Notes under the pieces: model-generated
The model's database searches: none
Told to the model about the DNA's origin: nothing
Seen by the model: only the letters and a program-made list of their open reading frames with translations
Position numbers and translations under genes: made by a program
From: Thereva unica
Taxonomy: Eukaryota > Arthropoda > Insecta > Diptera > Therevidae
DNA: 64,000 nucleotides
Reading direction: 5' to 3'
Assembly: GCA_949987705.1 (NCBI GenBank)
Contig: OX465281.1
Span: 5,248,001 to 5,312,000 of the forward strand
Shown here: one piece after another, positions 47,205-58,700 of the stretch
Layout: each line of letters opens with the position of its first letter
Position numbering within the stretch: position 1 is the first letter of the stretch

Positions 47205-47400
47205 ATCTAAGCATGGAATATAAGAACGCTGCTTTCTGATGAACGGCTGGAAGAAGTCCTCAACCAGATGAATCAGTATAAAATCAAGTTCATGGAACTT
47301 AGCGAAACCAGATTACACGATGCAGGAGGGAGCGTATCTGCCCAGAAAGGAAACCGAAAGCTGTAGGAGTGGCGTTGGCGTTATATTCACCAGGTTTGGG
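47205..47400 (+). mobile_element. LINE endonuclease (APE-type) N-terminal fragment
   Basis: The plus strand reads WNIRTLLSDERLEEVLNQMN, then QYKIKFMELSETRLHDAGG. This matches the start of the AP-type endonuclease domain (W-N-V-R-T-L..L-E-E-L-x-x-Y-x-I-D-I-x-x-L-x-E-T/V-R), with the catalytic Glu in SETR kept. It ends in stops after about 60 codons. Since a C-terminal fragment lies upstream in the same orientation, two copies must be involved. Confidence 0.6.
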
Positions 47401-47709
47401 CCTCATTAGCTGATCGCCAGTTTCGGAGAGGATTTATGTGCCCCTCTTAGTAGAAGGCAAAGGTAATCTTCGATCCTAAAGCAAGCAGCCGCGGACACGA
47501 AACAGCAAAAGATTGTAGGCGATAAGCTTGTCAACTTTCCTAAACTCTAAAGATTCTAAAGACCTTGGAATAAATTTATACCTTAAAAATTAAACAGGGA
47601 GTCTTATGTCTTCCTACAGGTATAATAAAATTGAAAAAAGTTGATAGTACGTTCCGTAAAATATCTATCTTGGCAAAATTCGTACTTTTAAAAACGTCAG
47701 CACCGAGGT

Positions 47710-48240
47710 CATTCATGTGGCCCTGGCGGTATTCGGGATCCCCAGTGGTTATAGTCCTTCAATTCCCCACTTGCTGAAAACTAGTCAACTTAACAAACTA
47801 CAAAACTCATCTATCAACAACTTAGGTAACAGCAGAGTCTTTAGTGGCCACATGGTGATCTCTGGGTTATCCGTTAACCCAGAAAAGACAAAACTAATGG
47901 TTTTCGCTCATAGAAGTATGATTTCAATTAATGATCATGTGCTGAAGCCTATCTGAATCTGCGTTGGATTTTCCAAGCTTTCTTAACTGAAAAAAGGCTA
48001 GCATCCAGCTTTCTATGCCAGTAAGCAAACCTTGGTAAAGACATGGTAGACATCAGTGTTTAGACCAATGCTCACTAGTTCGGCTGTGTGTTGGCCCACT
48101 CTTTCGTTATCTAAAAATTTGCTGGATCAATCGTTCCGATCGTGTGGAAGTGCTATTTTGACTTTGCGTAGAGCTGTGAACACACATGGGTATTCCTGTT
48201 ATCGGAGACAACCAAACTTTTGCGTTTCAGTACAAACCCC
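47710..48240 (+). mobile_element. LINE reverse transcriptase fragment (R1 group)
   Basis: HMVISGLSVNPEKTKLMVFA (the G-L-x-V-N-P-x-K-T-x-L-V-L-F block after the YADD site) at about 47845-47905, followed after shifts by KQTLVKTW and RPMLTSSAVCWPTLS (the I-V-R-P-x-L-T-Y-G-A-V-V-W thumb block). It is decayed and partial. Confidence 0.6.
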
Positions 48241-48479
48241 GCACATTTAGTAACTTTTTCTGACTGAGGACTTGGAAGAGGCTTCGAAGCTCAAAATGGA
48301 AGATATAATCCGGTATCTGAAAATCTGGATCAAAATCACTGCTAGTGTACTAACACATATGTATATTATTTTAGAGCTTACAATCTACCTTTGCCTCTTT
48401 AACAATTTATCAGCTATCTTGCGAGATGTCTCTTGTACATAACGAAAATGGTCAAGTTCCCATAAAACAAATTCTTTTA

Positions 48480-48660
48480 AATTTGCCGTGGAATGCCGTG
48501 GTATACAGCTTAGTTCTTGGCCATTTCAATCTTTTGGCCAATCTTGGCCGTCGTGCCCCCATTAAAAATGGTTAAAATGTAAAAACCCCGCTTAAAAAGC
48601 CAAGCGGCCGGTGTTCGCCCGTTGTAAGCCCATTTTTTTATTTTTACTCGGGTCGATATA
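48480..48660 (+). repeat. Dispersed repeat, copy 2 (AAGCCAAGCGGCCGGTGTTC)
   Basis: This is the partner of 36590-36790 with the same orientation and the same order of blocks. Confidence 0.65.
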
Positions 48661-49989
48661 CCCCAAGTATGTCCTCCTGTTTAATCTGTACTACCAATAT
48701 GCTTAGGTAAAAGTTCCTTCATAAATGCGATTACAAAACGATGCCCTTTGAAGAATGCCCATTGTGTTCTTGTTCTCCCTACCCTCGATTAAATCATGTT
48801 AAAAAAATAGTTATGCCTTCCACCTTATACCTTTACTAAAATAACTTAAATGCAAATTCACCGTCATTGCATAATGGATTAAGTAATTTTATCTAAAAAA
48901 AAAACAAGATATTAGCAACATTATCCGCACATTTTCAAAGGTAATAAAAATTTTCCAATATTGTTAAAAAATTTAATTACAATCATAATATAATAAAGAA
49001 AAATAATTATCAGACATAAACAAATTTTTTGACACAAACAAATTACATGTTTCCTATAAAATGATTTAAAGTTCATCTTGACGTAAATTTACTGCTTTTT
49101 CTAGATAGGGTGGTTGGCAATTAGGTGGTCTACTGGGAAATTTGCAAAAAAAAAATATTAATCAAGGTTATAAAGCTTGTCACATTATTTTTTTGCATTC
49201 AATTAATATATTTATTTTTTTTGCTGATTTGAATTATCAGAATTCACCGGGATATCGATTTCCTCCCATTTAATAAAGGTATTATCGATTTCATTGTAAA
49301 AACCTACTTTACGTTATCTAAAGCCTTAAACAACAATGATTTGGCGGTTATAAAACAAAAATCGTTTGTGTGTAATCTAAGACCCCGCGTGAAACAAATA
49401 GAAAGTTTGTTTACCTTCTCTGAAGAGATTCTTGTAGGAAAACTATTGAGAGTGCTTATCATATCCGAAAATTTAAAAATAATCAAAAGTCATTTCCCTC
49501 TCAAAAAGAAAAAACCCAAAAACAGAATTTTGATTTTATTTTTGAATGCGCCGTACAAAGGTGCGCTTGAGGATTTTGTCTTATGCAACATCCTTCTTTT
49601 ATTTAATCAAATAATAATGGAGTATTAATTAAATCCAATCTAATCCGTAAAACCAAAAAAAATCGTGGTGCTGGATTCAATAAACCGCGATAAAAATCAA
49701 AATTTTCCAATTGTGACAAGCCTAAGAAGAGATACGATCGCCACCAATCAGCGGTGTCCAATATTTATAGCCTAGGCAGTTTCTAAAGTCTCCTCCATTT
49801 TTGTTTTCCCCTTTTTCTAACCACACTAAGGCCGACCGACACGAGATTCCTTCGATTTCGATTTTCATTACGATTTTATTGTTTTATTTTTTTCCCCGCT
49901 GTGTTAATCGCTCGTAAATCGAAAATAGTCAAGATAAAACATGATTTTTCAAAATTGTCACACGTCAAATACAAGGTAGAACGCAGAAT
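48661..49989. other. AT-rich DNA upstream of the candidate path promoter; no gene recognised
   Basis: The frame at 49341-49628 has AT-rich codons, no family match and no splice support. Upstream regulatory DNA is possible. Confidence 0.4.
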
Positions 49990-50030
49990 TCAGTTCAGTT
50001 CACTCGCGGCCGTTAAATCGAACGGACACG
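49990..50030 (+). promoter_or_regulatory. Core promoter: Inr (TCAGTT) plus DPE (GGACA), TATA-less
   Basis: TCAGTT at 49995-50000 fits the fly initiator TCAKTY with A+1 at 49997. GGACA at 50024-50028 fits the DPE (RGWYV) at exactly +28 to +32. No TATA box lies about 30 bases upstream. A second TCAGTT overlaps at 49990-49995. The transporter coding exons lie 5.7 kb downstream on the same strand. Confidence 0.55.
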
Positions 50031-50257
50031 GGTTGTTACCTATTTTGCAAAGCCCTTCGTAAATATCGAAAACTACAAAATTGTAGATTTTAATATCGAA
50101 AATAAATTTGAAAAAAAAAATCGGTTTTTGACCTCCAGTACAGGTTTTCCTTTTTCGTGGACAGTCGAGAAATTGATTTGAGAAAAAAGTGATTTTCAGT
50201 GAATTTTTTTTAACAATTTTCCTATTTTGGATTCTAAGCGTATAAACATTTTTCAAA
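49997..50257 (+). other. Candidate 5' leader exon of the SLC36 transporter gene
   Basis: From the Inr A+1 to a strong donor (CAAA then GTGAGT at 50258-50263) there are 261 bases without a single ATG, where about four would be expected by chance. That is typical of a 5' UTR. The next plus-strand acceptor with coding sequence is TTTTCCAG at 55741-55748, directly before ATG ACA GAA. Linkage of the two exons is inference. Confidence 0.45.
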
Positions 50258-50391
50258 GTGAGTTTTATTTTAAATTTTAGTATTCAATGTGTACAACTAT
50301 AATTTCGTCCCGTTTTTCTACAAAATATTGTGTCCTTTCTTACTCTACAAAAAAAAGAACAGAGATTTACACCTCAAGAATTCCAGTAGAC

Positions 50392-50819
50392 ATTTACCCC
50401 GTTTTGACTAGGTTCAACCCAGGTGCAACCCGGGCATAAACGGATGTCGAGTTGAAACTGGGTCCACTCAACCCGACTCAGCTCTCCTACCTGGATCGAG
50501 TTGATATTTGACTTCATATACACAGGTTGAGTTGAAATTGGGATGAAGTGACAGTTGTCTTGTTTGTTAGTAATTCGTGAAGTCCGCATTCGGCGTTAGT
50601 TTTGTGTTCGATGTTGTTTCTGGTACAGGAAAAATAAATTATTTCATTCTGAATTTTTACGTTTCTATAAATGAGAATTTTACACAAAAATTTGAGGTTA
50701 TGTTTTGATATCAATTTAACTCTATTTCATCCCAAAGTGAACTCAACATCATATACGGTGGTCGAAATTCTAACTCAATCTCGACTCAAGTTTTCGACTT
50801 AGTCATAAACGGGGTAAAT
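50392..50819. mobile_element. MITE with ATTTACCCCGTTT terminal repeats
   Basis: The left end ATTTACCCCGTTTTGACTAG and the reverse complement of the right end, ATTTACCCCGTTTATGACTA, match over about 20 bases with a one-base indel. The interior is full of AGTTGA/TCAACT words (CCAGGTGCAACCCGGG, GAGTTGAAACTGGG, AGGTTGAGTTGAAATTG) and is related to the repeats at 29.1 and 53.5 kb. It lies in the inferred first intron of the transporter gene. Target duplication unclear. Confidence 0.65.
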
Positions 50820-51110
50820 AAAGTTCGATTATGAAGAGACGAGTCAAAACGGCTAAAATCTTCGTGTTAAGAGATCGACTTACTATACTCTCTGTGGCTC
50901 CTGTGTATTTATTCGTAATTTTAATCTGTCTTTTTCTCAAAAATAAACAAATCCGTCTACACCTGGTGATCACAATTATTACTTAAAGCGGTTTCGTGTT
51001 TTACCAACCGATTTTTGTAGTTTGAGTTTTCCATGATATACAAAAGTGCAAAGTACTACGAAACAGAATAGTGTCTAAACCTTAAAGTAGAGATCCAAAC
51101 TTCTAATCTC

Positions 51111-52257
51111 CTATCCTGAATAATTTCAAAATTTCTCGCCTACATATCTTTGGTTTTTCCTAAGATACTGGTAGAAGGGGCTCTTATGATCCGCTAATGG
51201 GACTAAGATAGAAACAGATGTGTATACCGGAATTTAGTAACCCTTCTAACTACCATTGCCCAATAGCAATTACTACTTCTATTCTGCCCAAAACCACGGA
51301 GATCAATAATCAATAGAAAGCTTATGAAATATCTAACCAAATTTCACTTCATATACCGTATTGGTCTAGACTCATCAATTATACTCCTTATGTGTTTAAC
51401 AGTTTACCTCAACCAAAGCATCCATGTGAATGTTATCCGATTGCTTTAGATATCTCCAAAGCTTTTAATAAAATATGCCATCCTAGACTATTGACTAAAC
51501 TACAAGGTGTCAATATGAACCTAGAAACTGGATTACAAGTTTTATTTCTGATTGTTTAATGAAGGCACTATTGAATGGCGCCGAATTTAAACTCAACATC
51601 GTATCTGCCGGTGTCCCACAGGGTTCAATTCTAACAGCCGTACTTTTCTTAATTTTTCTAAATGATCTGCTCTCAATACTCTACAACCCAATTTGCAGCT
51701 TCACTACAATGCATTGCTTTCACACCTTGGACAATATTCGACGACCTTGTCGTCATGATCATAAACTTATTTCCAATTCAATCAATCGGGGCATCGAGCT
51801 CAATCGTGATTGGAGCCACCAGCTTGAATCGTATATAATTTAGCGTTTCCAAGACAAAGTATTTTCTCATCTCTAAAAAAAATGGATCGTTCTTCTCCTT
51901 TTGTCTCAGTGGACAATGTCGATCTATGGATTGACCGACTCATCGTTGAACATACTAAGCTAGGGATATTCGATATACGTCGATGCATCGAATTCAATCG
52001 ATGTTTACACAATACGATACATCTCATCGATCCCCGAAGTTTTGAATAGCTATTTATTTTCTGGATGTATCGATGCATTTTCATAAAACATCGAATCTAT
52101 TCTAAACTAGGATAAAACCCCATTGGCCCTAACTTTTTTCTTTGTAGGGTCTAATTTAATATCGATTGTAGAATTTTATTGAGAAACCACAGATTTAATC
52201 GAACCTAAACTGATCGCGCGCCACCATGCATTGTACCTATGCGCCCGCAATAATAAT
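51111..52257 (+). mobile_element. LINE RT fragment, tandem copy 1
   Basis: It holds RT pieces LDISKAFN-like and then MKALLNGAEFKLNIVSAGVP plus QGSILTAVLFLIFLNDLL (motif B, 51613-51675), SNSINRGIEL and DWS, the same order as at 12.4-13.1 kb. The catalytic motif C is unreadable (SFTTMHCFHT in its place). Stop codons precede the frame. Beyond the RT is a CGATGCATCGA-rich segment (51970-52090). Confidence 0.7.
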
Positions 52258-53390
52258 CTATCCTGAATAATTTCAAAATTTCTCGCCTACATATCTTTGG
52301 TTTTTCCTAAGATACTGGTAGAAGGGGCTCTTATGATCCGCTAATGGGACTAAGATAGAAACAGATGTGTATACCGGAATTTAGTAACCCTTCTAACTAC
52401 CATTGCCCAATAGCAATTACTACTTCTATTCTGCCCAAAACCACGGAGATCAATAATCAATAGAAAGCTTATGAAATATCTAACCAAATTACACTTCATA
52501 TACCGCATTGGTCTAGACTTATCAATTATACTCCTTATGTGTTTAACAGTTTACCTCAACCAAAGCATCCATGTGGATGTTATCCGGTTGCTTTAGATAT
52601 CTCCAAAGCTTTTAATAATATATGCCATCCTAGACTATTGACTAAACTACAAGGTGTTAATATGAACCTAGAAACTGGATTACAAGTTTTATTTCTGATT
52701 GTTTAATGAAGGCACTATTGAATGGCGTCGAATCTAAACTCAACATCGTATCTGCCGGTGTCCCACAGGGTTCAATTCTAACATCCGTACTTTTCTTAAT
52801 TTTTCTAAATGATCTGCTCTCAATACTCTACAACCCAATTTGCAGCTTCACTACAATGCATTGCTTTCACACCTTGGACAATATTCGACGACCTTGTCGT
52901 CATGATCATAAACTTATTTCCAATTCAATCAATCGGGGCATCGAACTCATTCTTGATTGGAGCCAGCATGTATCGTATATAATTTAACGCTTCCAAAACA
53001 AAGTTCTCTAAAAAAATTTTGGATCGATCTTTTCCTTTTGTCTCAGTGGACAATGTGGATCTATGGACAGACCCATCGTTGAACATCCTAAGCTAGGGAT
53101 ATTCGATGTACATCGATGCATCGAATGCACTCGATATTTACACAATACGATACATCGATCGATCCCCGAAGTTTTGAATAGCTATTTATTTTCTGGATGT
53201 ATCGATGCATTTTCATAAAACATCGAATCTATTCTAAACTAGGATAAACCCCCATTGGCCCTAACTTTTTTCTTTGTAGGGTCTAATTTAATATCGATTG
53301 TCGAATTTTTAACGAGAAATCACTGAGCGGATCGAACCTAGACTGACCGCGCAACAATGCAATGCACCCGCAACCGATACCTAACCCCAA
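52258..53390 (+). mobile_element. LINE RT fragment, tandem copy 2
   Basis: This repeats copy 1 from CTATCCTGAATAATTTC (51111 and 52258) to the GTCTAATTTAATATCGATTG end (52150 and 53282). The offset is 1147 bases at the left and about 1132 at the right because of short indels. Both copies share the same disrupting stops and the lost catalytic motif, so a dead element was duplicated as a segment; these are not two insertions. Confidence 0.8.
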
Positions 53391-53469
53391 CCCATACCAG
53401 TAGTGTCGCTAGCAGTGCAGTGAGTAGGTTGCCTTCCTCCCTCTTTCAATGTCCTAAAATCGCATCTAC

Positions 53470-53725
53470 ATGTAGTTGGACTTGGGTTCAGCCTGGGTTC
53501 AACTCATCATGTATACGGACATAGGCTCAGGTAGACGCGAGCCTGTACTCGATTCAGCTCTGCTACCTGAGTTGAGTTGAAATGACATATGCATATAGAC
53601 GCGAGTTCAATAGTTGAGTAGTTGAATTTAGTTGACAACAACATCTGTGTTTTCTTTGTGATTTGAAACGCGAGTCGAAAATTCAACTAAACCTCAACTC
53701 AACTATTCGTCTCATCATGTATTAA
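53470..53725 (+). repeat. Dispersed AGTTGAGTT-type repeat, copy B
   Basis: This is the inverted partner of 29101-29300. CTCATCATGTAT occurs near both its ends (about 53504 and 53708). It contains AGTAGTTGAATTTAGTTGAC and CGCGAGTCGAAAATTCAAC. Non-coding. Confidence 0.6.
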
Positions 53726-55748
53726 ATAAACGCGCACACACAAAAAAATGCAAAGTAAGCAAGTGTAAAGTTGTAGGAGTGGTAGATAAATAAAAATTTT
53801 CCTTTGTATGGAGTGTCAGAGGCACTGACTACAGCTTAGTGATGTCATATTAGAAACAGTTCTCAATTTGGACAAAAACATCGTTCTTTCTAATCGATGC
53901 ATCGGAAAATAAAATATCGATATATTTTCTCAGTGGAAACCCTCCCACCATAAGCATAACTTTTCCTGAGGATCTACAATGGAATCTCCACATATTCCCT
54001 AAAAGTCGAAATAAGTATTTCTAGGATTTGTTAAAAGACTCAAGGACGAACTTAGGGGCTACAATTTATAAGTTTCATACACTCGGCCCCGTCTCGACTA
54101 CAACTCATTTATTTGGGTTGGAACCTCAAACGTCAGCTGAACGTGACTAGACAAGGTTAAGAGCAAGTATTGCCGAACTCACACAAAATCTTCAGAGTTG
54201 AAACGTAAGGTTTATCGCCATCTGCTTCAGCACCCATCAATTAATCTACTAGAAATTGTGGCACAAGCTGAACAACATGACAGACTGTACTCCCAGGGTG
54301 ATTACTAAGCTTGGTTTTTGCACAAATAAAATCTGGTAACTTTAGTTTGGATCTTCGACCATCAAGGTTTCGAATGCTAAGAAAAAGGCACTCTGGTCAG
54401 AAAGCGGTTTTGACACTGTAGTGCTGAGTGTGGAACTGGATATTCTAGTACAAGTGCCGGCGCGATAAACTTATTAAAGCATCCCATGCTCTCTTACATA
54501 AATATTCCTCCAAGATCACTCAACACATAGAGTTGTGACAAATAACACAACGTAACTGTTTTTCGATGACCGACTGGTTTTAGCTCCAGTTCGAGCACCG
54601 CGGATGATGTCGCACGACTTATTCTTTTTGCCGGCCGAAAGTACGCCTCGTGCAAACGGTCGTCTGAAGGATAGCTGATCCATATAAGTTGCTGGCTTCA
54701 TTCTTCTGCTCCATTCGGATCTTCATTCATCCCAACTCCAGCAAACGCGCTCGCTAGGTAGTTTCGTAATATACAGTTAGCAATAACATGCCCAAAAATT
54801 TTCAACAATCTGTGCAGTTCAAAATTGTGTCTTATAATTTTGACCCGCGTGCAAAATACTATTTTCTACTATAAAGTTTAGTGTATCGTCATCAAAAAAC
54901 TTTTGAAACAACACTCGTGGTCTTTCATAGATTCTACCACACTCTTTTGTCTGCAATAAATGGTATCGGTAACATCATGGCCTGTACTGTATGTAGGTAA
55001 ATTTTTTCCTCCACACAGATTCGTTAGATTCATGGTTTCTCGCTCGTATTACCGCTACTCCTTTATTAGAAACCATTTCCTAATCACTATCGTCCCAATC
55101 CATTATATCTTGATGTCGAAGAATTACCTCAATTCTTCCTGGAACATCTCTTGGAAAAGTTGATGCAGTCAAATCGTCATCATTACTTACAACAACAGAA
55201 TCTAGTCGTAACAATAAGACATCGCAATCTATATGTACCGGTCAAATAAATAACCTGTGTAACAAAATGTGACTAACAAAACGTGTGGCTCGACCCGCGA
55301 CCCTGTGCTACGCTCTAGAGCTTAGGAAAAATATGAAGAAGAGAGGATAACAAAATTGAAATGGAGATTTATGGAGCCTCTGTTAGAGAATTGCAGCTGC
55401 TCGTCCTGGTGAATTAGCTCTATCAGATATACTAGTTTGGCTGGCACACATATTTCGAAAGTGGGGTTCGAAGTAACGTCTTTCTTTGGATGGAGTCGTA
55501 TGCCTGGTTGAAATCTATGAAAATGCGATACATATCTATGTACAATAGGGATTGTATGATAACCCTTTTGAATTTCCAGCCATTATTTTACTAATTATTT
55601 TTTGCCATCTTGAGATTGTCTTGGTCGAATTCTCCTGTAAACATGGACATTCTGCTTTTATTAGTCTCAATATTTTCCTAGTCAATATTTATTCGTAAAA
55701 GATTAAAATTTTAGTTTCTAAAAGCATTTTTCTTATTAAATTTTCCAG
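53726..55748. other. Rest of the inferred 5' intron; no gene recognised
   Basis: No family-supported frame. The polypyrimidine tract and acceptor TTAAATTTTCCAG end it at 55748. Confidence 0.4.
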
Positions 55749-58700
55749 ATGACAGAAAAACCGCCGCCGTCAGATCAAAAAAACAACAGCACCTTTACTT
55801 TAAGTGAATTTAGTTCCAAGTAAGTATTGCTGAACAAACTTGTTTTATTCTTTTGCAGACTGCTATAAGGTGGTTACAAAAAGAATGATTCTTACAATAG
55901 TCTTCATCTTACTAATCTTTCCTCCTCTCCGTAGAACACAACTAACAGAAAAAGACAAGCTTGAAGATGGCTACAATCCATTCGATCATCGTCCAGAAGA
56001 GGATTCCAACTCAACAATGGGATCCTTGGCGCATTTACTAAAAAGCTCTCTTGGCACAGGAATCCTAGCAATGCCAATGGCGTTCAAAAATGCCGGATTA
56101 TTATTTGGAATGATAGCTACGATTGTTGTCGGAATTATTTGCACTCATTGTGTTCACATATTGGTAAGTGTTTTTCTCAATTTCAACTTAACTCAAGTAA
56201 ACATGCTCATAATACGTGGCGCTTAATAGTGAATTAATAATAATAATAAAATAGGACATAGATAAATTGATAACATAATTTTCTAGGTAAAATATTTCAA
56301 GTGGGAAATTACCCATTGATAAAATACTGCACAAACATTGTCCTTTTTGTACATGGACAAAAATTGAAGTTGAAATACATGTCAGATTAGGTGAGTGTGT
56401 ATAAACACTCTAAATCTATATAACAGGCAAAATCCGGTTAATAATAATTTATATGTATATATTTTGTAAATAAACAACGCCGAGATTATCGCAATTTAAA
56501 ATCTCTTTCCGCCATAAACCTGTAAACTCCAATCGACACTGATACGCAGAATTTATATAGTATATTTTTCTCTCACCTGGCTAAGTGTATGTGGCTTGGC
56601 TTTGTTTTAATGTTGATTTATTACTCTCGCCTTATCAATCATATCAAAAACAATAAAGATAAGATACAATTAAGCTTATTTTTTTTTGTATATGAACTTG
56701 AAAATTTTTTATTATCTTGATGAAAGGTGGTTTGTAATAAATTTTTAACAACAAAAAAAAATACAGCACTTTTGATATCATAAATCCCACCATCACATCA
56801 GATCAAGAAGGAGGTTAACAAAAAAAAATAAAAAATTGTATATATTTATTTAATTGCTCTCATTAAATTTGCTTGGCTTCATGTTAGCATGGGGCATGAC
56901 AATACAAGTACACATACTTGGAATAAATTAAGGTAATTCAGTTCCAATGATGCGCTCGCTGTGTTATTCCCACGATGCCAATATAAATTATCCATCATTT
57001 CGAATTACGAAAAAAAACAGAGCAACAACTTACCCGAAGGCGGCGCATCTACACTATCGAAATTAATGCTGTATTAAATCATTTGAGAGAATGCCGCGCA
57101 GCACAATTATCTGGCCACCGAAGAACCAGTTCAGTTGGGATCTTCAACCCCTCTTTCTCCACCAAAAAAACCCCATCTTAATAATACTTCTTCTTCGATC
57201 AGTTTCAGTTCAAGTTTTTATGCAATTTTCAAAACATCATACGATACCCCGAAAAATGCAAGACCACAAGAATCACCTGCACGCGCATAATCAACATCAC
57301 GTAGAAAGTATGCGCAAACGATTGAACTTGCGCTGATACCGTGTTGTTGGGTTTTGTTGTACCTTGACTTGACTCTGTGTTTTTCGTCATTTCTCTTATT
57401 CTCTCGCCAATTTAATATGCTGTCTGTCTCTGATGTTCTGTTTTTTCCGGAATGGCTTTTGCGAAAGTATATTTGCAATTCTTCTTTCTACCTCTGAAAA
57501 TGAAAATCTTTCCAAACCCAATTACTGCAGCAGTTTAAATCTGTCATATCGTACCTTGTTTCAGATTCTGCAGCCATATTTACCTGACGCATTCATTTGT
57601 GTTTACCGGTAAGAAGTTTCAAGTTCAAAACTCTTTTCATTATGCAAAACATGTAGTTAGTGTACTCCAAAACGTTGTATTAACGTTATATAGTCGCTTC
57701 ACCCCCCTCTTTATGGTGATAGTACACAGCAGAGGTTTATGCTCCCACTTGAGGCACCTCGTTGACATTGAAAACGGTTTTAATTAAAGAAAATTCTTAG
57801 AAGAAATATTCTTACCTATAGATGAAAAATTCATTGCAGAAACGCTTTAAAAAATTCACACAACCTTGGGGTTTAGTAACAATACCCGTAGTTGTAAGTT
57901 CTGACTTTGTTCAAGCTTAAATGTCAGTTGAAATGTATTCCATAGAATTATTTTTATGCCGCTATGGATTTGGAAAGACAAAATGTATATACGTAATCAT
58001 CTGGCCAATTGCAGGAAATAAAAGCGTGGATTTTAAACAAGACTTGTCCTCAAACTCGGACTCTATTTTAAGACATATAGATTGATTCACCTTAAAGATG
58101 AATCACAATTCACGTTCTTGGTAAGAATGCTGAGTGTTCTTATTTACGGTAATAGTTCCAGGAGTTTTTGTGCCGCTTTCGTTTTCCTTGAACCTATTAT
58201 ACTTTTAACTATCTCTATACCTCAGAATTGCAGGTCAGAAGTCTGTCTAGTTCGGTTATACTTGTCTGTTCTAGTAACTTCGTGCAAAACAGCCTCTGCT
58301 CATCACCATCACTATTATCTGCCTGTCCAATTCTCCGTAATCGCTGTGTTCAGTAATCAAGCCAACCAGTATCCTGGCATCGTTTCTACTTCACCACAAG
58401 AATTCTCTTGTCACGTTACAATATGTCACTGGAAGAAACAAACTTCTTCTTCTTATACCAAACCAAGCGTACATAGATCGTCCAAACCAGTCCCCAGCAT
58501 ACTGATAAGTGTGCAATAAATACAAGCAACAGCCAGAGCATTCGCTTTCTCATTACCATTGAAGCCCTGTTGAACCAGATCAGTGCCACAGTGATCCGAT
58601 TGAGACTATCCAGCTAACCCTAAACTAATTTAAACTTAGTCCTAGAGAGCTTTATCGTATCCACACCTACCTCTGTCTTGGGCAACTCCATCAACTTGGG

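Noticed and set aside
58082..58519. 145-codon frame in intron 2 of the SLC36 gene
   Set aside because: The opposite strand holds LINE C-terminal remnants and the frame itself has no match.
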